Counted from the first letter of the stretch, positions 48,026 through 56,452 are shown. The stretch: DNA of 64,000 nt from Rossellomorea sp. y25 (GCF_038049935.1 NZ_CP145886.1:3232501-3296500); one strand, 5' to 3'. The notes: generated from the letters alone by a model not told the origin. Translations and numbers: made by a program.

Positions 48026-48962
48026 TTTGCTTTGCCCACAGAATGGTATTCCCTATTCCGTCTTCAATGGTGGTGGTTGGAAAATATCCCAAGTGCGATT
48101 GAGCCTTGGAAATATCTGAATGAGTAGAAAGAACATCCCCCATACGGTACGTGTCGTAGTCCACGTTCATTTCAGGAAAATGGGTACGAAGAATCTCTAA
48201 CAATCTAGTCATTTTCACTACCCGACCACTTCCCAGATTATAGGTTTCTCCTCTTTTTCCCTTTTGTAAGGTTAATTCAATCCCGTGGATGATATCGTCG
48301 ATATACGTATAGTCCCGTCCACTATCACTGCCAAAAATGGAGATGAACTCGTTCTTTAGAAGTTTCGATATGAATTTAGGGATCGCCATATCCGGTCTTC
48401 CCCATGGGCCATACACCGTAAAGAAACGAAGAATGTTCACATGCATATCGTACATATGTGCATACATATGGCAGAAGCTTTCTGCACTCCATTTAGAAGC
48501 TGCATATGGAGAAATAGTCCTCCCATCTGCATCCTCTTCCTTTAACGCCCTTCCCGGTTCATCTCCATAAACAGAGGAGGATGAAGCGAACAAAAAGCGC
48601 TTGACTCCCGCTTCTCCACAAGCCTCTATTGTATTAATCGTTGCTTTAATATCATAATCAACATATTTCAGTGGCTCTTCCAATGAATAGGCCACTCCCG
48701 GCAATGCGGCTAAATGAATAACCGCGTCGGGCTTTAATTTATGGATGATTGCTTTGGTCTTATCACGATCTGTTAAATCAACCTCGTATAAATCCCCTGT
48801 AGGGAATTGTATCTCTTTCAAATGCTGTTTCTTTCGATCGGTTGAATAATAAGCATGGAAACAATCAATGATTGAAACCTGATAATCCTTACTCATGAGT
48901 CTTTTGGTAAGGTGCATCCCGATAAATCCTGCACCACCTGTAATCACTATTTTCACTTTCAT
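48009..48962 (-). CDS. NAD-dependent sugar-nucleotide epimerase (extended SDR)
   Basis: A 317-residue Rossmann enzyme. Residues 6-15 hold the TGGAGFIG dinucleotide motif, SSSSVYGDEP and SPYAASKWSAE give the Ser/Thr-Tyr-Lys catalytic set, and FFTVYGPWGRPDMA is typical of UDP-glucuronate/UDP-galactose 4-epimerases. It is close to the GalE/CapI/LspL type, so its product may be UDP-galacturonate or UDP-galactose. I chose ATG 48962; a GTG three codons later is possible. First gene of the four-gene glycan cluster. Confidence 0.87.
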   Translation of the reverse strand: MKVKIVITGGAGFIGMHLTKRLMSKDYQVSIIDCFHAYYSTDRKKQHLKEIQFPTGDLYEVDLTDRDKTKAIIHKLKPDAVIHLAALPGVAYSLEEPLKYVDYDIKATINTIEACGEAGVKRFLFASSSSVYGDEPGRALKEEDADGRTISPYAASKWSAESFCHMYAHMYDMHVNILRFFTVYGPWGRPDMAIPKFISKLLKNEFISIFGSDSGRDYTYIDDIIHGIELTLQKGKRGETYNLGSGRVVKMTRLLEILRTHFPEMNVDYDTYRMGDVLSTHSDISKAQSHLGYFPTTTIEDGIGNTILWAKQNEKHL

Positions 48963-49037
48963 CACACTCTCTTGACTTTTAGACAATAGGTTTAGTTTAG
49001 CACAATTCCCACTGGAGAATAAAAATTACTTACAAAT

Positions 49038-49068
49038 AGAGACTGACCCCATTTAACGGGCCAGCCTC
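49038..49068 (-). terminator. Terminator of the Fur-controlled lipoprotein gene
   Basis: AGGCTGgCCC paired with GGGgtCAGTCT on the minus strand, with a short T-rich tail. Confidence 0.6.
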
Positions 49069-49079
49069 TATATACTAGA

Positions 49080-50267
49080 TTATAATTGATTCAGGATGTT
49101 AAGAATAGCTTCACTGTACTGTTTCGCTTCATCTGCTTTTTCAGAAGAAATCGCTTCAAACCATTTTTGAGAAAGATCAAACAGCTCTTGTGACTTCTCT
49201 TCTCCAAGTTGATTCTTCACGTTCACCTCTAGCATTTTAACAAACATATTGCCTTCCATTGCCTCTACTTTTGCTGTCGCAACATCACCAGACTCTACAA
49301 CTTCTGCAGCTTCTTCATGATATCCTGCTGCTTTACCTTTGATTGCTTTAGTATAAAGTGAATTTACTTTTTCAGCATCAATCGTGGATGGATCATTTTC
49401 TAATGAGAAGATGGAATCCAATTCATTCGCAGCCGCCTCATCTCCACCAGCTAAAGATCCTTTAATAGCCTGGAGGAAACCATATCCTTCTGCTTGCATA
49501 ATCGCTAACTCTTCCGAATTTCCTTCCTCAACCGCTTTGCTGATTTTTTCAGCATACGAATTTGAAGCAAGGTAATAGCTTTGATAGATCGATTTATCTG
49601 TCACTTGCTTATAAACAGCGAAATCTTCCGCATTTGAATCAGCCAATGCCTCTTCCTGTAGAGATAGACCGTTGTTAATGGTTTCTACCATGCTGGATTC
49701 ACCTGATAACTCATATAAGCTATCACGCTTTTCAGCTGTAGGGATGAATACATTTTCTGCTAAGTACTTGACCTCAGCAAACTTTGCTTTGGCATCATCC
49801 GCTTTATCAGCCTCCAGATCTTCCCCCGCTTGACCTTGTAATCCTTTTTGAACTTGATAGAAATACGATTGTGTTAATTTATCTATGATTTGACGTGCAA
49901 CGTTTTTCTCAAGCTCACCTGATTGACCACCGGAAATAGCCGCTTCAATCCCTTGAGAAAATTCACCATTCACTTCATTTACCGATGCTTGCAGTTCAGA
50001 AGTATAAATGTCATTGACAGTGTCCCAATTTACTTCCTTGTCTTCTTTCATCTTCTCTAATTCAGCTTTCATATCTGAATACGCTTTAACTTGTGATTCT
50101 GCATTAAGTGTCATTTCGTCTTTTGCTTCTTCTTTTGGTTCTTCTTTCTTCTCTTCAGACGATTGATCTGCTTCTTTCGGTTCTTCAGATGCGCTACCGC
50201 AACCCGCTAATACAGAACCTGTTAGAAGAAATGCTGCAAAAATTTTGGATAAGTCTCTCTTTTTCAT
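49080..50267 (-). CDS. Fur-regulated lipoprotein with duplicated helical module
   Basis: A 395-residue lipoprotein: signal with lipobox LAGC (Cys23), an acidic linker (about 25-50), then an all-helical body. Two segments look homologous: VNWDTVNDIYTSELQASVNEV (near residue 79) and IDAEKVNSLYTKAIKGKAAGY (near residue 296). The first also resembles the DDWDTAKKIYDSYEKDF segment of the FTR1 partner at 44074-44823. No haem, metal or M75-peptidase motif is clear, and I do not recognise a named family. ATG 50267 with GGGGGTACATACAT. Its promoter carries two Fur boxes, so it is an iron-starvation gene. Confidence 0.83.
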   Translation of the reverse strand: MKKRDLSKIFAAFLLTGSVLAGCGSASEEPKEADQSSEEKKEEPKEEAKDEMTLNAESQVKAYSDMKAELEKMKEDKEVNWDTVNDIYTSELQASVNEVNGEFSQGIEAAISGGQSGELEKNVARQIIDKLTQSYFYQVQKGLQGQAGEDLEADKADDAKAKFAEVKYLAENVFIPTAEKRDSLYELSGESSMVETINNGLSLQEEALADSNAEDFAVYKQVTDKSIYQSYYLASNSYAEKISKAVEEGNSEELAIMQAEGYGFLQAIKGSLAGGDEAAANELDSIFSLENDPSTIDAEKVNSLYTKAIKGKAAGYHEEAAEVVESGDVATAKVEAMEGNMFVKMLEVNVKNQLGEEKSQELFDLSQKWFEAISSEKADEAKQYSEAILNILNQL

Positions 50268-50302
50268 ATGTATGTACCCCCAGAATGAATTGAATAAATA
50301 AA

Positions 50303-50358
50303 TGATAATGATTTTCATTTCCATTTAAAATTATATCGAGAATGATTCTCATAGTCAA
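50303..50358 (-). promoter_or_regulatory. Promoter of the lipoprotein gene with two Fur boxes
   Basis: TTGACT and TATAAT with a 17-bp spacer on the minus strand. Box A, GAGAATGATTCTC (50338-50350), fills the spacer. Box B, TGATAATGATTTTCA (50303-50317), matches the 7-1-7 Fur operator at all but one base and lies downstream of the -10. Confidence 0.88.
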
Positions 50359-50540
50359 CGTTTTTTGAAAATTTTGTTCAAACAAAAGCGACAGTGCTCG
50401 ATCTGAGGCGACAAGCATCTAATGAATTGGTGATTTTGTACATTCTGGACGTGCATATTATTGATTAGGAATCGCTTTTAAGACTGATATTGAGGTTAGC
50501 TAGGGGTATTTTTAATCGGGTTAGTGTGTGAAGCGTTGTG

Positions 50541-50636
50541 GTTGTGCAAGTTTCGGCATTTGTTGTGCCACTTTTGATGTTTGTTGTGCCAGTTTCGGCG
50601 TTTGTTGTGCCAGTTTCTAGATTAGTTGTGCCAAAT
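50541..50636. repeat. Degenerate 21-bp tandem repeat, about 4.5 units
   Basis: Units begin with GTTGTGCCA at 50541, 50562, 50583, 50604 and 50625, each with a variable GTTTCGGCGTTT-like second half. It lies between the lipoprotein gene promoter and the trxA terminator in a 400-bp region without a convincing gene. Confidence 0.85.
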
Positions 50637-50697
50637 TGTGAACACAGGCACCACAATACCCTTATACGTATGAACCAAACTACAACACCCATAACAA

Positions 50698-50736
50698 AAA
50701 AACACCGGGGCTGTCATGACAGCCCCGGTGTTTTGA
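50698..50736 (-). terminator. Terminator of trxA
   Basis: A perfect ACACCGGGGCTGTC/GACAGCCCCGGTGT palindrome with A/T runs on both sides. Confidence 0.9.
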
Positions 50737-50742
50737 AATTTC

Positions 50743-51057
50743 TTATACGTGTTTGTTTAATAGTTCAGCAAGTGCTTCCTTAGGTTGGAAACCGATTACT
50801 TTGTCTACAACTTCGCCGTCTTTTAGGACAACTAAAGTCGGGATACTCATTACCCCGTATTTACCTGCTGTTTCCTGATTTTCATCAACGTCAACTTTGA
50901 CGATTTTCACTTTGTCGCCCATTTCTCCATCTAACTCTTCCAGTACTGGAGCGATCATTTTACAAGGTCCACACCAAGGTGCCCAGAAATCCGCTAATAC
51001 CAGTCCGGAATTTGTTTCAGTTGAGAATGATTGATCAGTAGCATGTGTAATTGCCAT
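50743..51057 (-). CDS. trxA: Thioredoxin
   Basis: A 104-residue cytoplasmic disulfide reductase with the redox motif [13 protein letters not shown] and the cis-proline loop SIPTL. ATG start with AAAGGAGG upstream. In B. subtilis trxA stands next to uvrC, but here about 9 kb of extra genes lie between them. It follows etfA and has its own terminator. Confidence 0.98.
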   Translation of the reverse strand: MAITHATDQSFSTETNSGLVLADFWAPWCGPCKMIAPVLEELDGEMGDKVKIVKVDVDENQETAGKYGVMSIPTLVVLKDGEVVDKVIGFQPKEALAELLNKHV

Positions 51058-51169
51058 TTATATGCGCCTCCTTTGAATGTAACGTTAGTATATCACCGTT
51101 TTTTTGGGGATGCTATTTATCTGCTCGTAGGTAATATTCCCTTCAAATAACGGAATATACAGGGAAGAA

Positions 51170-51200
51170 AAATAAGGAGCAGCCGTCCGGCTGCATCCTT
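51170..51200 (-). terminator. Terminator of the fad-etf genes
   Basis: GCAGCCG/CGGCTGC hairpin followed by CTTATTTTTC on the minus strand, downstream of etfA. Confidence 0.65.
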
Positions 51201-51257
51201 ATTTTCACTACATAATATGCTCATACCCTCTAGACGCTACTTGAAACGTGAATTGAA

Positions 51258-52238
51258 TTAAGAAGAAGATACTTTAAGCTTCTTAAACTCTTCAGTCAGC
51301 ATCGGTACTACTTCGAACAGGTCACCCACGATTCCATAATCCGCTACGTTAAAGATGTTCGCTTCAGGATCTTTATTGATCGCAACGATGACTTTAGAAT
51401 TCGACATCCCTGCTAAATGCTGGATTGCTCCAGAAATACCACATGCAATATAGAGGTCAGGCGTTACCACTTTACCTGTTTGACCAATCTGTAGGGAATA
51501 GTCACAGTAATCGGCATCACATGCTCCACGAGATGCCCCAACAGCTCCACCAAGTACATCTGCCAGTTCCTTAAGGGGATTGAATCCATCTTCACTTTTC
51601 ACTCCACGCCCGCCGGCAATAATGACTTTCGCTTCAGATAAGTCTACACCTTCGCTTGCTTTACGAACGACTTCTTTAATGATTGTACGTAAGTCCTTGA
51701 TGTCAACGGAAAGGGAAGTGACTTCTCCTGTACGTGACTCATCTTTCGCTAATGGCTCGATGTTATTAGGGCGAATCGTCGCAAAAATCAATCCGTCAGT
51801 CACGATTTTCTTTTCAAATGCTTTGCCTGAGTAAATCGGTCTTGTGAAAACGAGGTTCCCGCCAGCTTCCTCAAGGTCTGTCGCATCCGAGATCAATCCT
51901 GAACTTAATTTGCTTGCCACTTTAGGAGATAAGTCTTTCCCAAGGGCTGTATGTCCAAAGATAATTCCTTCTGGTTTCTCTTCCTCAATCACAGAAAGAA
52001 TCGCTTGTGAATAACCGTCTGAAGTATATTGTTCCAGCTTATCGTTTTCGACAACCACTACTTTGTCTGCTCCATACTGAATCAATTCTTCTCCTAAAGC
52101 GCTTACACTTTTACCAATTAAAACGGCTACTACTTCTCCGCCTTCAGATACTGTTTTACCTGCCGCAATTGCTTCAAAGGAAACATTACGTAATGATCCG
52201 TCACGAACTTCTCCAAGTACTAATACTTTTCTCGCCAT
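51258..52238 (-). CDS. etfA: Electron transfer flavoprotein alpha subunit
   Basis: Takes electrons from acyl-CoA dehydrogenases. The 326-residue protein has the N-terminal alpha/beta domain and the C-terminal FAD-binding domain: IAGGRGVKSEDGF, VGASRGACDADYC, QIGQTGKVVTPDLYIACGISGAIQHLAG and INKDPEANIFNVADYGIVGD. ATG with GGGGGTATTTAAC upstream. It forms a heterodimer with EtfB, encoded just upstream. Last gene of the fatty acid oxidation set. Confidence 0.98.
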   Translation of the reverse strand: MARKVLVLGEVRDGSLRNVSFEAIAAGKTVSEGGEVVAVLIGKSVSALGEELIQYGADKVVVVENDKLEQYTSDGYSQAILSVIEEEKPEGIIFGHTALGKDLSPKVASKLSSGLISDATDLEEAGGNLVFTRPIYSGKAFEKKIVTDGLIFATIRPNNIEPLAKDESRTGEVTSLSVDIKDLRTIIKEVVRKASEGVDLSEAKVIIAGGRGVKSEDGFNPLKELADVLGGAVGASRGACDADYCDYSLQIGQTGKVVTPDLYIACGISGAIQHLAGMSNSKVIVAINKDPEANIFNVADYGIVGDLFEVVPMLTEEFKKLKVSSS

Positions 52239-52280
52239 GTTAAATACCCCCTGAATGTTAGTTATTCCTGTGACCTTGCC

Positions 52281-53054
52281 TTATATAACTTTCGCTTCAT
52301 TACGAAGAAGTGAAACAAGCTCTGATACTTGAGCATCCAATTCGCCTTCTAACACTTTACCTGCTTCCTTCTTCGGTGGAAGGTAGATTTCAATTGTTTT
52401 TGTTTTAGCTTCTACTTCATCTTCATCTAAATCTAAATCATCAAGTTCCACTTCATCAAGAGGCTTTTTCTTTGCCTTCATGATTCCTGGCAGTGATGGA
52501 TAGCGCGGCTCATTCAAACCTTGTTGTGCCGTTACTAACAATGGTAGAGATGTTTCAATCACCTCTGAATCCCCTTCTACATCACGAGTGACTGTAACCG
52601 TTTCACCATCAATTTCCAATTTCGTGATCGTTGTTACATAAGGGATATCAAGTTGTTCAGCTACACGGGGACCAACTTGTCCAGATCCACCATCAATGGC
52701 AACATTACCTGCAAGAATTAAGTCTACTTCCTGCTCTTTTAAATAGTGGGCCAAAATTTTCGCTGTAGTGAATTGATCTCCATAATCAAGATCGTCTTCT
52801 GTGTTGATAAGGACTGCTTTATCTGCCCCCATCGCCAAAGCGGTTCTCAGTTGCTTCTCACTTTCTTCTCCGCCAACTGACACGACCGTCACTTCTCCAC
52901 CATGTGCATCGCGTACTTGAATAGCTTCTTCCACTGCATATTCATCGTAAGGATTTATGATAAATTCAGCTCCATCTTCAGCAATTTGACCGTTTTGGAT
53001 CGAAATTTTCTCCTCAGTATCAAACGTTCTTTTCAAAAGTACATAGATGTTCAT
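52281..53054 (-). CDS. etfB: Electron transfer flavoprotein beta subunit
   Basis: The partner of EtfA, binding AMP. The 257-residue product starts MNIYVLLKRTFDTEEKI and contains the EtfB signature, VTRDVEGDSEVIETSLPLLVTAQQGLNEPRYPSLPGIMKAKKKPL, in the C-terminal half. ATG 53054, with AGGAGGGACTTACGA upstream, gives the length known from B. subtilis. A longer in-frame extension is not supported and would cross a hairpin. Confidence 0.97.
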   Translation of the reverse strand: MNIYVLLKRTFDTEEKISIQNGQIAEDGAEFIINPYDEYAVEEAIQVRDAHGGEVTVVSVGGEESEKQLRTALAMGADKAVLINTEDDLDYGDQFTTAKILAHYLKEQEVDLILAGNVAIDGGSGQVGPRVAEQLDIPYVTTITKLEIDGETVTVTRDVEGDSEVIETSLPLLVTAQQGLNEPRYPSLPGIMKAKKKPLDEVELDDLDLDEDEVEAKTKTIEIYLPPKKEAGKVLEGELDAQVSELVSLLRNEAKVI

Positions 53055-53125
53055 TCGTAAGTCCCTCCTAATAATGTAAACATTCTTTCCCTTAAAAAGA
53101 TTTCGACAATTTAACCCCTTTGAAT

Positions 53126-53162
53126 GGGCAGCTTGAACAGAAACGTCCATTCAAGACTGCCC
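53126..53162 (-). other. Hairpin between fadB and etfB
   Basis: GGGCAGtCTTGAA paired with TTCAAGcTGCCC around a 12-nt loop. It has no T-run on the minus strand, so it is more likely a processing or mRNA-stability stem than a terminator. Confidence 0.55.
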
Positions 53163-53197
53163 CTCAATAAGAGTTTACTATATTACAAGAATGTATT

Positions 53198-53968
53198 CTA
53201 GCCTTTAAAGTGCGGTTCACGCTTTTCAACAAACGCTGAAATACCCTCTTTGGCATCAGCTGATACAAATATTTCACCGAAAAGATCCGATTCTCTCATT
53301 ACACCTTCATAGAAACGGTCATCTTTTGTATAACTTAACAGCTCAATGGCTGCTTTCATCGCTCCAGGGCTCTTCTTCGCAATCTTATCGGCCATTTCTT
53401 TCGCTTTATCGAAGAGCTGATCTTCAGGGTATGCTTTATTGGCAAGTCCCCACTGTACAGCTTCAGTTCCGCTGATTGGCTCACTCGTTAATAACATTTC
53501 TGCCGCTTTTGCCCTTCCTACCAATTTCGGTAAGCGCTGGGAGCCGGCAAATCCAGGAACAAGCCCTAACTGAAGCTCTGGTAAACCAAGCTTTGCGTTC
53601 TCGCTGACCAATCGGATGTGACATCCCATTGCAAGCTCCAATCCTCCACCTAAAGCGGCTCCATGAATCGCTGCAATGATAGGCTTTGAAAAGTTCTCCA
53701 TGCGTTCAAAAACGTCCTGGCCTTTTTTCGCCAATTGAGAGAATTCTTCACCACTTTCAATCGTCGTGAATTCTTTAATGTCAGCACCCGCAGAGAAGAA
53801 GCGTCCCTCACCTTTCAGTAAGATCACTCTGACATCGGCGTTTTCTTCAAGCTCATCCAGAACTGAATCGATTTCTTTAATAAGTCCACTGGCTAATGCA
53901 TTAGCAGGAGGTCTTTGGATTAGAACCGTTGCTACCTTTCCCTCTAATGACCATGATAAACTTTCCAT
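53198..53968 (-). CDS. fadB: Enoyl-CoA hydratase
   Basis: Hydrates trans-2-enoyl-CoA in beta-oxidation. The 256-residue crotonase fold is shown by LKGEGRFFSAGADIKEF near residue 50, AAIHGAALGGGLELAMGCHIRL near 99, and LPELQLGLVPGFAGSQRLPKLVG with the second catalytic glutamate region near 128. ATG start with GGGGGATGAGAG upstream. It corresponds to FadB (YsiB) by position between fadR and etfB. Confidence 0.94.
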   Translation of the reverse strand: MESLSWSLEGKVATVLIQRPPANALASGLIKEIDSVLDELEENADVRVILLKGEGRFFSAGADIKEFTTIESGEEFSQLAKKGQDVFERMENFSKPIIAAIHGAALGGGLELAMGCHIRLVSENAKLGLPELQLGLVPGFAGSQRLPKLVGRAKAAEMLLTSEPISGTEAVQWGLANKAYPEDQLFDKAKEMADKIAKKSPGAMKAAIELLSYTKDDRFYEGVMRESDLFGEIFVSADAKEGISAFVEKREPHFKG

Positions 53969-53989
53969 CTCTCATCCCCCTAAACTAAT

Positions 53990-54577
53990 TTAGTTCCTGC
54001 CGCCACACCCATGAAGTAATAGTTTGTGAATAGCAGGGACTTGAGCTACTAAGTCATATTTCTGATCGTTCATCACCCACGTTGTCACCATTTCATCCAG
54101 AGTCCCGAAAATCATTTGACGAGCCAGCCGGACATCCAGGTCACTTGAAAACTCTCCCGATTCTATTCCGCTAATCAGAATTTTATCGACTAATTGCAGA
54201 TATCCTTTTAGTACATCATTGATTTTTAAACGGATATCCTTATTGGATTGCCTGAGCTCCAGTTGTGTTACAATCGCTAGATGGTGATCATCCGACAGAA
54301 TTTTACAATGATTTTCAATCATCACTAATAATTTCTCTGAAACTGTCTGTTTTCCTGCTATAACTTCCTCAATTTTTTCGACAAAGAGTACCATTTTTTC
54401 TTTAAACAACGAAATCAGGATATCTTCTTTATTTTTAAAATAGAGATAAATCGTTCCATCAGCGACCCCGGCCTGCTTCGCGATCTTGGACACTTGTGCC
54501 TGATGGTAACCATTTTCGGCTATAACGATAACAGCAGCATCGATAATTTGCTTGTATTTAGGTTTATTTCGTTTCAT
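53990..54577 (-). CDS. fadR: TetR-family repressor of fatty acid degradation FadR
   Basis: A 195-residue regulator. The N-terminal helix-turn-helix reads YKQIIDAAVIVIAENGYHQAQVSKIAKQAGVADGTIYLYFKNKEDI, nearly the same as B. subtilis FadR (YsiA), which is released by long-chain acyl-CoA. I start it at ATG 54577 on that basis. The ribosome binding site (AAGGCAGG) is weak, and an ATG 14 codons upstream falls inside the operator. It lies between lcfA and fadB and has its own promoter with an operator. Confidence 0.95.
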   Translation of the reverse strand: MKRNKPKYKQIIDAAVIVIAENGYHQAQVSKIAKQAGVADGTIYLYFKNKEDILISLFKEKMVLFVEKIEEVIAGKQTVSEKLLVMIENHCKILSDDHHLAIVTQLELRQSNKDIRLKINDVLKGYLQLVDKILISGIESGEFSSDLDVRLARQMIFGTLDEMVTTWVMNDQKYDLVAQVPAIHKLLLHGCGGRN

Positions 54578-54604
54578 GAGTTCTTGACCTGCCTTAAGAA
54601 AATA

Positions 54605-54658
54605 TGAATGACTGTTCATTCATATTTTTATAATAAAAGGTTTCTCTTTACTTGTCAA
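54605..54658 (-). promoter_or_regulatory. fadR promoter with a FadR operator
   Basis: TTGACA (54658-54653) and TATTAT (54635-54630) with a 17-bp spacer on the minus strand. TGAATGACTGTTCATTCA at 54605-54622 is an 18-bp palindrome fitting the FadR consensus TGAATGAnTAnTCATTCA, and lies across the expected transcription start. Confidence 0.88.
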
Positions 54659-54712
54659 GAAGAGATACCTTGTCCAATTATACAACAAAAAGAAAAAGCC
54701 AATGGTATTCAA

Positions 54713-56407
54713 TTAACTTGTTTTCTGCTCTTCCTCTATCTTTTGGCGCTCCTCTTCTACAAGTGCTCTTCGTAATATTTTTCCTACAGCCGTTTTGGGA
54801 AGCTCTTTTCTAAATTCATAAATCCGGGGCACCTTGTAGGCAGCCAGGTATTTACGGGCAAATTCGTTGAGTTCCTCCTCTGTCAGGACTTCTCCTTCTT
54901 TCAGGACCACATACGCCTTTACGGTTTCTCCCCTGTATTCATCTGGGACGCCTGCAGCTACAACCTCTTGGATCGCAGGATGTTCATAAAGGACCTCTTC
55001 GATCTCACGTGGGTAAATATTAAAGCCTCCGGCAATGATCATATCCTTCTTGCGATCCACAACATAGAAGTAACCTCTCTCATCCATATAACCCAAATCC
55101 CCCGTCAATAGCCAGCCATCCCTTAACGTTTGTTCGGTTTCCTCCGGACGATTCCAGTAACCTTTCATCACTTGAGGACCTTTCACGACGATTTCACCCA
55201 TTTCGTTCGGTGGAAGCGGTTCTCCTGTTTCCAGTGAGAAGATGGCTGCATCCGTACTCGGCCAAGGAACTCCGACGCTTCCCTTTATTCTTTCTTTATC
55301 CCAAAGGAAATTGGAATGAGTGACAGGTGAAGATTCTGTCAATCCATAGCCCTCAACGAGTTTCCCTCCGGTGACATCTTCGAATTGCTGCTGCACTTCA
55401 ACAGGCAATGGCGCGCTTCCACTAAGGCATGAATCGATGGAGGATAAGTCATAATTCTTCAGTTCAGGATGATTCAGCAAGCCGATATAGATGGTAGGTG
55501 CACCGGGAAATAAGGTCGGTTTCTGCTTTTGAATGGTTTTCAAGGTCGTTTCGGGATCAAATTTAGGCAGTAAGATCATTTTATATCCCTGCATGACGGA
55601 TAATATCATAACGGCTGTCATTCCGTACACATGAAAGAATGGAAGGATTCCAAGGACCCGCTCTTCTCCTTTTTTACATTTATAAAGCCACGCATCACAC
55701 ATGGAAGCATTGGCGACAAGGTTCTTATGAGTGAGCATAACCCCTTTCGGGAAACCTGTCGTCCCGCCTGTGTATTGAAGCAGAGCCACATCATTTTCAA
55801 AATCAAATGCCTGTTGTGTAATTTCCGGTTTGGCCGTTTTCATGATCTCAGTAAATAAATGATTCTGTCCTGAATGGTCCACTTTCACAACAATGCCGTA
55901 TTGTTTCTTCTGGATGAATGGGTAGATGAGATTCTTAGGAAATGGAAGGTAGTCTTTGATAGCGGTTACAATAATGTGCTCAAGTCCGGTATTCTTCATC
56001 ACTTTTGACACTCTTGGATATAGAATATCCAATGTCAGGATCACCTTGGCACCTGAATCCTTCATTTGGTATTCAATTTCCCTTTCCATATATAAGGGAT
56101 TGGTTTGTACGACAATTCCACCTGCGTAGAGAATGCCATAGTACGCGATTACGGATTGAGGAGTATTCGGCAGCATGATCGCAACCCGATCGTCTTTCTT
56201 GATTCCCAGTGATTTAAGGTAATGAGCGAACTTGAGTGCGGATTCATGTAATTCTTTGTAGGTCATTTCCTTGCCCATAAATTGAATGGCAACTTTACTG
56301 TTATAAAGGGTAGCTGCTTCAGTTAAATAGGACTGCAGTGGTTTTTCGATTAAATTTAACTCCGTGGGAATCTCTGCTGGATATTCAGCAAACCATGGTT
56401 TATTCAT
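54713..56407 (-). CDS. lcfA: Long-chain fatty-acid-CoA ligase
   Basis: Activates long-chain fatty acids with ATP and CoA. The 564-residue protein has the AMP-binding P-loop YTGGTTGFPKGVMLTH near residue 212, VEGYGLTESSPV near 355, GWLLTGDLGYMDERGYFYVVDRKKDMI near 430, and the C-terminal lysine in LPKTAVGKILRR. ATG start with AAGGAGGGATAACA upstream. First gene of the fatty acid oxidation set, with no obvious terminator before fadR. Confidence 0.96.
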   Translation of the reverse strand: MNKPWFAEYPAEIPTELNLIEKPLQSYLTEAATLYNSKVAIQFMGKEMTYKELHESALKFAHYLKSLGIKKDDRVAIMLPNTPQSVIAYYGILYAGGIVVQTNPLYMEREIEYQMKDSGAKVILTLDILYPRVSKVMKNTGLEHIIVTAIKDYLPFPKNLIYPFIQKKQYGIVVKVDHSGQNHLFTEIMKTAKPEITQQAFDFENDVALLQYTGGTTGFPKGVMLTHKNLVANASMCDAWLYKCKKGEERVLGILPFFHVYGMTAVMILSVMQGYKMILLPKFDPETTLKTIQKQKPTLFPGAPTIYIGLLNHPELKNYDLSSIDSCLSGSAPLPVEVQQQFEDVTGGKLVEGYGLTESSPVTHSNFLWDKERIKGSVGVPWPSTDAAIFSLETGEPLPPNEMGEIVVKGPQVMKGYWNRPEETEQTLRDGWLLTGDLGYMDERGYFYVVDRKKDMIIAGGFNIYPREIEEVLYEHPAIQEVVAAGVPDEYRGETVKAYVVLKEGEVLTEEELNEFARKYLAAYKVPRIYEFRKELPKTAVGKILRRALVEEERQKIEEEQKTS

Positions 56408-56452
56408 TGTTATCCCTCCTTGTGAATTTTTAGAAAATTTCTTCTATTCATC

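Noticed and set aside
41472..50358. Prophage, integrative element or transposon as carrier of the accessory segment
   Set aside because: No integrase, transposase, phage genes or flanking tRNA with a direct repeat were found; only intergenic repeats flank the segment.
50465..50692. Minus-strand open frame of 75 codons across the 21-bp repeat, encoding a GTTNAET-type peptide repeat
   Set aside because: The repeat phase of 21 bp automatically gives a periodic peptide. There is no ribosome binding site, and the frame ends are not protein-like.
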